Assembly (NCBI GenBank): GCA_002713605.1
Contig: PATL01000041.1
Location: forward strand, 18,050 to 48,087
DNA: 30,038 nucleotides
Direction: 5' to 3'
From: a bacterium
GTDB taxonomy: Bacteria; Actinomycetota; Acidimicrobiia; Acidimicrobiales; UBA8592
Each line of letters begins with the position of its first letter. Position 1 is the first letter of the stretch. Shown here in pieces: positions 1 to 8,300 of this stretch. Made by a program: the position numbers and the translations under genes. The notes under the pieces were generated by a model. That model was given only the letters and a program-made list of their open reading frames with translations, had not been told where the DNA came from and did no database searches.

Positions 1-669
<669 letters not shown>

Positions 670-1986
670 TTAAGAGAAGATATGTTCATCGGCGAGACGT
701 TCTACTATCTTTTCGTACCCTGGTAAAGTCATAACATAAACAACTTCCTGAGAGACTTGCCTATTTCTTAATGCCTCAGCTATTGGAGTATGATCTTTGA
801 ACCATCGCGTCTTACCATCATCACCAATTATTCTAATATCTACTTGAGACATACGAGGTTCGGAAAGCAATAATTTAACAGAAGGGACATCTATGGCAAC
901 ATACCCCTCATCTAATCCTGCACGCTTAGCAATTTCATCTTCAAGTTCAATTCTTTTGGAAGAGTTAGATGCTAGATGAATTAATTTCTCAATAGTTTCT
1001 TCAGGTAAATCTTGTTTTCGGCGACTAGTTGATATTTTCATTAGTTGTCTATATTTTAGCCTCCTAACCATATCTCTAGCAAACTTTCCTGAATCATAAA
1101 GTGCACCCCAAATCTCTGAGTCGACTCTTTTCTGCAAATCTAAAGAATCCGGTAAATCATCAACACTTCTCTCAACTGCTCTAGAAAGCATAATTTCAGT
1201 AACTCTTGTTACTCTATGGAAGTAAACAGCACTATACATTAAACCTCTAGCCATCATCATACCTTCTAATGCAGGTAAACCTCCCTCTTCTACTGCTACA
1301 TCTCCTCCGTGCCTCTCTAAGCATTCAATTAGCCTATGGTGATCAATTATTCCATGCTTGACCCCTGTAAAATGAGAATCTCTCAACAAATAATCCATCT
1401 GATCACAGTCAACTGGTCCATGAATTAAGTGAGATAATGTGTCATCTTGAAAAACAAAATTCTCTTTACCTTCCACCCATTGTAGTAAATTTCTCTCAGT
1501 ACCACCTGCATCGGGGCCACGGATAAGTCCTGCAACTTCCTTAGGATCTATGTCATAAGACTCAAGAATCTCAGGGATACTTATTCGATCTGAAAAAAAT
1601 TTAGCCTCTCCCTCTCTTAGAATATCATAATCTCCTAAGATTATACCCTCCGTAATCGACATATGATCAAGTCCACCTCTTTCATGGAGGATATGCTCCA
1701 ATGTATGCGAATAGGGGCCATGCCCTACATCATGTAACATCCCAGCAACTTGGACAGTAGATTTCTCATGTGCATTCAAAGATATCGAATCGGCCATTAA
1801 TCCTGCAATATGAGAAACCCCTAGAGAATGTTCAAATCTAGTATGATGAGCACCAGGGAATACGAGATGAGCTAGTCCTAATTGTTTAATGTGGCTAAGT
1901 TTATTCATTTCAGGTGTTTTTAGCAGTTCCTCCCTGACATCATCGATACGAAATTGACCATGAATTGCATCATTAATGACTTTGAT
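670..1986 (-). CDS. HD-domain phosphohydrolase (dNTPase/SAMHD1-like family), non-AUG start
   Basis: Metal-dependent HD hydrolase of the large YdhJ/SAMHD1-like group (COG1078 type); known relatives hydrolyse dNTPs, but the substrate here is not shown. Visible motifs: IKQLGLAHLVFPGAHHTRFEHSLG, the HD signature MLHDVGHGPYSH (H85-D86 in this numbering), and HGPVDCDQMDYLLRDS. The first in-frame ATG is at 1908, but the frame stays open upstream and reads KVINDAIHGQFRIDD..LLKTPE. That matches the conserved N-terminus of the family (xDPIHGxI...), so translation must begin upstream. No ATG, GTG or TTG occurs between the stop at 2017-2019 and 1908. The best candidate is ATC at 1984-1986, preceded by AGGGG with 7 nt spacing. 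Family assignment is strong; the start is uncertain, and the ATG at 1908 would give 412 aa lacking the first conserved element. Confidence 0.88.
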   Translation of the reverse strand: MKVINDAIHGQFRIDDVREELLKTPEMNKLSHIKQLGLAHLVFPGAHHTRFEHSLGVSHIAGLMADSISLNAHEKSTVQVAGMLHDVGHGPYSHTLEHILHERGGLDHMSITEGIILGDYDILREGEAKFFSDRISIPEILESYDIDPKEVAGLIRGPDAGGTERNLLQWVEGKENFVFQDDTLSHLIHGPVDCDQMDYLLRDSHFTGVKHGIIDHHRLIECLERHGGDVAVEEGGLPALEGMMMARGLMYSAVYFHRVTRVTEIMLSRAVERSVDDLPDSLDLQKRVDSEIWGALYDSGKFARDMVRRLKYRQLMKISTSRRKQDLPEETIEKLIHLASNSSKRIELEDEIAKRAGLDEGYVAIDVPSVKLLLSEPRMSQVDIRIIGDDGKTRWFKDHTPIAEALRNRQVSQEVVYVMTLPGYEKIVERLADEHIFS

Positions 1987-2056
1987 AAAATCGCCCCTGA
2001 TTAACCCAAAGAGTAGTTACTATTGAACCGCACTATCTAAAAAAATGCAGAGACGA

Positions 2057-2069
2057 AATTAAAATATAC
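2057..2069 (+). promoter_or_regulatory. Putative TATA box of the RHH regulator gene
   Basis: AT-rich AATTAAAATATAC lies in the divergent intergenic region. An archaeal start site would be expected about 25 nt downstream, near 2088-2092, which is where the 11-bp repeats begin. Inferred from sequence only. Confidence 0.4.
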
Positions 2070-2086
2070 AAAAATTAGCAGTTTGT

Positions 2087-2119
2087 AATTCATTTGCAAT
2101 TCATTTGCATTACATTTAT
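2087..2119 (+). repeat. Tandem 11-bp direct repeats, candidate operator
   Basis: AATTCATTTGC occurs twice head-to-tail (2087-2097, 2098-2108), followed by a third degenerate copy ATTACATTTAT (2109-2119, 7 of 11 identical). One repeat per helical turn is a usual arrangement for ribbon-helix-helix repressors. The repeats lie between the TATA-like box and the start of an RHH gene, so autoregulation is the natural inference. Confidence 0.5.
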
Positions 2120-2152
2120 GTGCTGAACGTCTTCTGCTAAGGCCGAGGGACG

Positions 2153-2527
2153 ATGATGAGTGGACAAAGCCCGATGGTTTCGCTAAGGATTCCAGAAGAC
2201 CATTTAATGGCACTAGATCAGAGGATTGGTTTTGATGGAATGAGAAATCGTTCAGATGTTATTAGAGACGCAGTGAGGCGATTACTAGAGCAAGATGTGA
2301 TTAATCATGGAGAAAGTGTCAAAGTCAACTTGGGCCCAGAATTGACAATTCTAATGAATGATTTTTGTAAGATTCATGCAGAAAAGCCGGAAAGTGTGTT
2401 GAAAGTAGCTGCTAGAGATTATATTCGAAGAGAAACAATAGAGGGGATGTCTGTGACAAAACTCCTCGGAGAACGCATGAATGAGCTAAGTGCGCGATTT
2501 AATGATGATTCGAACGCTCAGAGGTGA
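2153..2527 (+). CDS. Ribbon-helix-helix (CopG/Arc-type) transcriptional regulator
   Basis: 124-residue DNA-binding protein. The N-terminal 45 residues fit an RHH fold: a short strand (MVSLRIPEDH) that would enter the major groove, helix A (HLMALDQRIG), and helix B beginning at NRSDVIRDAVRRLLEQD. The rest (about residues 50-124) is a helical C-terminal region with no recognised ligand-binding motif; it lacks the His/Cys pattern of NikR. The start is one of two adjacent ATGs (2153 or 2156) behind GAGGGA. Downstream, its stop overlaps the GAGGTGA ribosome site of the next small ORF, implying co-transcription. The tandem repeats just upstream suggest it represses itself. The target regulon is unknown. 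Confidence 0.8.
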   Translation: MMSGQSPMVSLRIPEDHLMALDQRIGFDGMRNRSDVIRDAVRRLLEQDVINHGESVKVNLGPELTILMNDFCKIHAEKPESVLKVAARDYIRRETIEGMSVTKLLGERMNELSARFNDDSNAQR

Positions 2528-2531
2528 GAGA

Positions 2532-2732
2532 ATGAGCGAGGATGGGATGCACAAAAACGTGGGGGGGCGTAAAAGCCCCCTCACCCAACATCATAAAACA
2601 AAAATCAACATTGGTTTTTCTGGAGTTAGAAGTAGAGCGAAGTTAAGCAATGCAGTAGGGTATGATGCAAAAGATGTACCTCGGATCTCACGTGGAAGGA
2701 ATCGAATTACCGATAGAGAGAAATTAATCTAA
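2532..2732 (+). CDS. Small basic hypothetical protein (66 aa)
   Basis: Not recognised. The ATG at 2532 sits 4 nt after GAGGTGA, which itself overlaps the RHH stop codon, the same translational-coupling arrangement as elsewhere in this window. The product is strongly basic (many Lys/Arg, C-terminal SRGRNRITDREKLI), has no membrane segment or cysteines, and could bind nucleic acid, but that is only composition. A perfect GC-rich hairpin (2559-2584) lies inside codons 10-18. The ORF may be real and structured, or the stretch may be the untranslated 3' region of the RHH transcript. A longer in-frame start at 2490 would overlap the RHH gene and has no ribosome site. Confidence 0.45.
   Translation: MSEDGMHKNVGGRKSPLTQHHKTKINIGFSGVRSRAKLSNAVGYDAKDVPRISRGRNRITDREKLI
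2559..2584 (+). other. Very strong GC-rich hairpin inside the small ORF
   Basis: GTGGGGGGGC - GTAAAA - GCCCCCTCAC: a 10-bp stem with one G-T wobble and a 6-nt loop, including a run of seven G, in an otherwise AT-rich region. No T-run follows, so it is not a typical terminator. It starts 25 nt after the ATG of the small ORF and could act on translation or mRNA stability. Confidence 0.6.
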
Positions 2733-2750
2733 TACTCAAACACACACACC

Positions 2751-2773
2751 GCTCCGTACGCTTCGTACGGAGC
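2751..2773. other. Perfect 10-bp inverted repeat, intergenic hairpin
   Basis: GCTCCGTACG - CTT - CGTACGGAGC between the small ORF and the helicase gene. The stem is perfect with a 3-nt loop. No oligo-T tract follows on the plus strand, so it resembles a processing/stability element or a palindromic protein site more than a classical terminator. Confidence 0.6.
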
Positions 2774-2822
2774 ACCTTAGAAAGACAATCTTCTTGGTCG
2801 TTCTATTGTCAGGTTTGCTTTC

Positions 2823-4859
2823 ATGGTGCACGCTGACAACTTCGGAATTGGCAGTTTTGTAGCCCATGAGAATTTAAGAATTGCTCAAGAGCAGATGATT
2901 AAAGATGGAATAATAGCCCTAGAGGAAAAAGGATTTCTTTTTGCTGCGGCACCTACTGGGATTGGAAAAACTGCTGCTTCATTAGCTTCGGCCCTAGAAG
3001 TTGCTAGGAATAGTGAATCGGCTAAACAAATTTTATTCCTGACTGGGAGGCAATCTCAACACAGGATTGTTGTCGAAACCATTAAAAAAATTAATTCAAG
3101 AATAAATAAAGTGAAACCTGATGTCAAAGTAGTTGACATTATTGGCAGAGAATCCATGTGCGAAGATGTAGATAGAATTACAGGTAAATGTTCATGTGAA
3201 GAAGATATAGTCGAAGGTAGTAAACAAAAAAGAAGAGAAGATTTGAAAGAAATTATACTAGAAAGCCCGAAACATGTCGATGACATCATAAAGATTGGAA
3301 AGAAAAGAAAAATATGTTCTTGGACTGCTGCTAGATCTGCAGTGAAAGATTGTGATATTTTAATTTGCGATTATAACCATGTTTTCATTGAGAATGTGAG
3401 TGAGAGTTCATTATCTGCGATGAAGATAGACTTAGAAAATACTATTTTGATTATCGATGAGGCTCACAATTTACCAGATAGGATTAGGAATGGACTCGAA
3501 AGAAGAGCGATAATGAAAACCTTTCGAGATTCGCGATTCGAGATAGAAGAGTACCTAGGTTCAAGAGAACAAGCAATGAAGAAACTTGATTTATCTGAAT
3601 TACAAGATAATTATGGTATATCAGATATTAAAGAAGCTCTAAGACAAATGAAAAAATTAGAAAAAGAAATGAAAAAATGGTATAAAAAGAAGGAAACTGA
3701 CTTGATAAAATCAGGTAAGAAAGATATGAAAATTTCAACTTCAGACTTTATTGGAGAAATAGATTCTATACTAAACGAAGAATTGAATGCTAAAAACGAA
3801 GGAAGTTTTTCAATTTTAAAGAAATTAATAAATCAATTAAATAAAGTTAAAGTTGAGCAAGAGGATGATGGAGATGATGATGAGAAAGATACTGCTTGCA
3901 CTAGGCTCGCAGATTTACTTTCGATAACGCTAGAATACTTACATAGCACTGCTTTGGTATTAGTGTTTGACTTACTCGGAGAGGAAGGTAGAATCAGAAG
4001 TTTTCTATTAGACCCAGGAGTTGTTAGTGGGCCTATCTTTTCTGGGACTAATGGTGCTATACTTATGTCAGGCACACTATTTCCTCCAGAAATGTATGCA
4101 GATCTTCTAGAGATTCCTAAAACTAGGAAAATAATAATGACCGAATATGAGTCTCCATTTTTATCGGATCGAAGGCCTATCTTAGTTGCTAAAGATGTGA
4201 CTACAAAATATACTGAAAGAAATCATGACAATACTGAAAAGATTCGAGAGCATATTCTTGCAGTCATTAGTAACACTCCCGGCCATATTGCTTTTTTCTC
4301 TCCAAGTTATGCATTAATGGATGATGTCTTAGGAGATGCAAACTGGTTACCGGGGCATATTAGAATAATAGATGAGGAAAAAAGAATGTCTAAAAGTCGA
4401 GTTAATGGTATAGTAGATGAATTACTAAATGAAAGAAGGAATCATCGACAAGTACTGTTAGCAGGAGTTCTAAGTGGAAAGTTAGCAGAAGGAGTGGATT
4501 ATCCAAATAATATACTAGACGCAGTAATTTGTCTAGGACTGCCTCTAGCACCTCCCAGTGCTAGACAAGATGCTTTGAAAGAATATTATGTAGAAAGATT
4601 TGGCAGTAATAAAGCTTGGAGATACACAAGTACTCAACCCGCAATTAATAGTATACTACAGGCATTAGGGAGACCGATAAGAAAATCCGCTGACAGAGCA
4701 ATTGTGATATTACTTGAAAAAAGAGTCATTTTGAGACAATTCAGAAATTGTCTTCCGACGAATATAAACATCCTTGAGTCCCCAGATCATAATAGAACAG
4801 GAAGACTTACAAAAAATTTCTTCAAGAGAAATCCTGAACCTGCTATAGAGATAGAATAG
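2823..4859 (+). CDS. XPD/Rad3-family ATP-dependent DNA helicase with Fe-S cysteines
   Basis: Superfamily 2 DNA helicase (Rad3/XPD/DinG group; 5'-3' polarity is known for the family), 678 aa, a normal length for archaeal XPD. In order: N-terminal RIAQEQMI element; Walker A APTGIGKT at residues 43-50; four cysteines C113, C123, C125, C165 where the Fe-S domain belongs; ICDYNHVF; Walker B DEAH at about 212-215; a charged Lys/Glu-rich insertion (about 275-360, the Arch region); then the second helicase domain with SGTLFPPEMY, GKLAEGVDYP, LGLPLAPPSARQ and motif VI QALGRPIRKSADRA. The cysteine spacing (C-x9-C-x-C-x39-C) is tighter in the middle than the usual CxxC. It is probably involved in nucleotide excision repair or R-loop/replication repair. 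The ATG start follows a 90-bp spacer containing a hairpin. Confidence 0.93.
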   Translation: MVHADNFGIGSFVAHENLRIAQEQMIKDGIIALEEKGFLFAAAPTGIGKTAASLASALEVARNSESAKQILFLTGRQSQHRIVVETIKKINSRINKVKPDVKVVDIIGRESMCEDVDRITGKCSCEEDIVEGSKQKRREDLKEIILESPKHVDDIIKIGKKRKICSWTAARSAVKDCDILICDYNHVFIENVSESSLSAMKIDLENTILIIDEAHNLPDRIRNGLERRAIMKTFRDSRFEIEEYLGSREQAMKKLDLSELQDNYGISDIKEALRQMKKLEKEMKKWYKKKETDLIKSGKKDMKISTSDFIGEIDSILNEELNAKNEGSFSILKKLINQLNKVKVEQEDDGDDDEKDTACTRLADLLSITLEYLHSTALVLVFDLLGEEGRIRSFLLDPGVVSGPIFSGTNGAILMSGTLFPPEMYADLLEIPKTRKIIMTEYESPFLSDRRPILVAKDVTTKYTERNHDNTEKIREHILAVISNTPGHIAFFSPSYALMDDVLGDANWLPGHIRIIDEEKRMSKSRVNGIVDELLNERRNHRQVLLAGVLSGKLAEGVDYPNNILDAVICLGLPLAPPSARQDALKEYYVERFGSNKAWRYTSTQPAINSILQALGRPIRKSADRAIVILLEKRVILRQFRNCLPTNINILESPDHNRTGRLTKNFFKRNPEPAIEIE

Positions 4860-4896
4860 ACGACGGGTTCATTCGAGAGTGTGGTCTCGGAAGACC

Positions 4897-5373
4897 ATGG
4901 AAGTGAGATGGGAGAGGCATGAAATAAAAATTCTTAATCAAGAATTAATGGTTGAGCCTTATCTTCAAATCTCTGCAAAGGGTTTGGATACAAATGCACA
5001 AAACTTACACCAAGATTTTATCAAAAACCTTCCTCATTTATCAGAGGTTAGGAACGACCACATAGAAATATTTTCAGAAATAGCTTCGGATATTGAAACC
5101 GCAAAAATGAATATTAGAGATTTGTTATCTACAAATGATATATTAAATGAATTTGATGGAGAAATTGATGAAAAGGGGATTTCTCTTCCAATAAAGATTC
5201 GTTCAGCGGATGACATTATTATCCAAAGTAGAATGGAAAATGAAAACCAAATTGTTCAAATCATATCATCAAATATCAATGGAGGAATCTTCAGAAGCTT
5301 TGTCATGCCGGATGATTGTCAAATAAATAGCATTACAAGTGGGAATGGAATCATTGAGATTTTATTTCGTTAA
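4897..5373 (+). CDS. Hypothetical protein with Hsp20/alpha-crystallin-like C-terminus
   Basis: 158 aa from the ATG at 4897; a GTG at 4879 would add six residues. The C-terminal half contains GISLPIKIRSADDIIIQ, then FRSFVMPDDCQINSITSGNGIIEILF. This resembles the end of small heat-shock/CS domains, where a patterned strand (F-x-L-P) is followed by a short NG(V/I)L strand. The N-terminal half (residues 1-90) is acidic and helical without recognised motifs. It follows the helicase by 37 bp and is probably co-transcribed. A small inverted repeat GGTCT-CGGA-AGACC (4883-4896) lies directly against the ATG. Its last 12 bases overlap the 3' end of the convergent giant gene. A degenerate chaperone role is an inference from the C-terminal pattern only. 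Confidence 0.6.
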   Translation: MEVRWERHEIKILNQELMVEPYLQISAKGLDTNAQNLHQDFIKNLPHLSEVRNDHIEIFSEIASDIETAKMNIRDLLSTNDILNEFDGEIDEKGISLPIKIRSADDIIIQSRMENENQIVQIISSNINGGIFRSFVMPDDCQINSITSGNGIIEILFR

Positions 5374-8300
5374 TTCTTCATCGTCCATTGAGACATAGTC
5401 ATCTCTAACCGGAATATCTTGTAATTGATCAATTTCTTGTAATACTGAATTAAGGGCTATTTGTGCATTTTGGCGATGCCCCTCTCCAAGAACATGACTT
5501 GAATATCGAGCCTCTTCGAAAATCCTATCCAAAGAAACTAATGATTGCTCACTGATTGGTAATGCAGACCTAATTGCTATCTCAAATTCCCTTACTGTTT
5601 CGAAGTCCCTACGTAAGAATCCTCTACGCATTAATATTTGACAAAGACTTTCATAACAATTGTAAATTGCTTCCCTAAACTCATCTCCTGCCGCTAAAAG
5701 TTCTGCAGTATAACTGAATATACCTGCTAATTCATCTATTGCTGCACTGCGTCTTCTTTGATAATACAAACCACTTCCCAACATTCCGATTAATATAATC
5801 AAAACTATAGAACCATATAGCAATGACTGTAAGATAGATGATTCTTCAGTTACTTCATACTCAATAGCGACATGAGGATTTTGATTTTGCTGAGTAGCTA
5901 ACCAAGTTCTATTGGAAGGATCAATGAATAAGGAATCAGTATAGAAATTAATACTTAATTCTCCCCAGAAATCTCGATCCCATAGAGTAGGCAAACCTTC
6001 AATTGATTTGAATTCGTAAGTAAATAAACCATCTTCATCGGTCATTTCTATCACTCTGAAATGTGTTTGCCCAGAAGAAGAATTAATCAATGATGCAGAC
6101 ATTGAAATATTTGCAACCGGATCTAATGAATCAGTGGATGTAACATTTACAGTTCCTCTAATAATTCTTACATCTTTATCCAGTCTGATAGTCTCAGGTG
6201 TAAACTTAAAGTTTACAGGGACCATTATTGCAACAGAAAGATCTTCAGAACCACCATTAAGATATCTAGAACTATCTGATTCAACTTTAACAATCAAATC
6301 AATAGGTCCAGGAGGCATAGGGTAATGAGCATTGGATTGGAGTCTGAAATGTCCTGTTGCTTCATCCCATTGTAAATTAGCATTCTCAGGACCATCAGAT
6401 AGCCAATGTAAAGTCACCACCATGTCTTCAATGACATTACCTCCACCACCTATTTCCAAAATTCTACCTTCAATCTTAATTGGGTGTTCAACGTCACTCC
6501 TAATGATTGTCTCGGAAACCCATAATATCTCAATTTCAATATCAGATCTAACGTAGACTGACATGTTATAACTCACTGGGAGATAATAGGTTTCTCCTGT
6601 AAACTCAACTAAAATATCATGCTGCCCTCTATCTATTGAGTAGCCTAATAAGTGTTCAAACTCATAGAATCCATTACCGATAGTACTTGTCCTTCCTATC
6701 TCTTCTCCGTCCAAATAAATAATTATTTCTCGACCATCTAGTCCAGGAAGACCATCAGAATCAGCATCATATAGCCTTCCTGTGAAGTTCCACTGCCCTC
6801 CTCTTGTAACAATACTTGAGTCAACTTGTAGAGTAATGCCTGAATGATAAGCGATAGTCAAATTTGATTCAACAACTCCTTCACGATAGTAACCTTGCTG
6901 TGGCGCTTTGACAGTAATTGTATGGACACCTACATCTAAGAATTCAGAAACTACCCAGTTCAGTGACCAATCACCTTCCTCATTACTTGAAGTAATACCT
7001 ATCAATACTCCATCAATAAACACCTCTAGAGAATGATTAGAAAGATATCCATCGGGAAGGTTATCTTTGACATTACCTTGTAAAACTAAATTATCTCCAA
7101 CCGCCACAGGGTTAGGTTGTGAGATAAAGACTTCAGTAGATGAATACACAATAAATACTGATGAGGAGTTAGAAGAAAGAATGAATTCTTCTCCTTCAAA
7201 TATAATCTTTACAATTCGAGGACCCAAAGGCATATCAGAAGGAACTGGTATAAATAGACTGAAATTTCCAGCAGAATCAACATTTAAACCAGTTAATAGT
7301 TGATCGTTCATATAGACTGAAAGAGCTCTATTTGGAAGTGCACGTCCCGCACCATCAGTTAGCATACCCTCAATAACAAGTAATTGATTACGATCTATTT
7401 CGCCAGGGGGTGTTGTCAGAACAACTTGGGATGTTTGAGTAACATTGAAAATTGAACTCGAGAATGAGGGCAGATAATATTCTGGATTCAATGAGTCCCC
7501 CTGACCCATTGGGTCAACCCAAGTAAATCCTCCAAAGAAATCTGCCTTTACTTCATGTGCTCCAAAGTTAGTATTCAATGGTATTTCATAAGTAATTGTC
7601 CAATTACCTGTTGATGAATTACTTAGAGTGGTGTATATAGCACCTACATCGACTCCATCGATTGACAAATGAATAACTCCTCCCGAGTTAATTCCATCCT
7701 CAATTAGTAATTGTCCATGTTCATCCAATAAAGTACCATGGAATGTTACTGATTCACCTGCTATAGAAGAACCAGTGATATCAGTAATCTCAACTACTGT
7801 CGGTGCCAAAACAACCACTCTAGTTACTGATTCATCCCCTACTAGGCCAGTAGTGCCCTCAATTCCTGAAAATATTACATTGATTTCCATAGGTCCAGCC
7901 ACTCTATTTGAGTCTACAAATATCGAGGCATTGGCTAAACCAAAAGAGTCAGTAGTGACATTTGATATTATCAAGCCATCAATTATCACAGAAATAAGTG
8001 CTGCCCCTACCGGTAAGGCAGAATTGTCAATTAATAAGAGAGAAATATTCATCTCCTCTCCTCTAACTATACGGCTATCTGGATCTAAATCAAGTGGACT
8101 GATAATTGTCAAAAGAGAGTACCCTCTACTATCGAAAATACCAGTTCCTGTACTAGATTGATAATAATTCACATTTGGTGTGAATGTTGCAGTAATATTA
8201 TGAGTACCTCTAGGGAATGTTAAGTCTAGACGAATAGTTGCAGACCAAGAACCATCTAACTCAACGTTACTACTCATTACAGTAAATGTATCATCCTCTC

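Noticed and set aside
2784..2810. Inverted repeat GACAAT...ATTGTC before the helicase start
   Set aside because: Only 6 bp with a 15-nt loop; expected by chance in AT-rich sequence.
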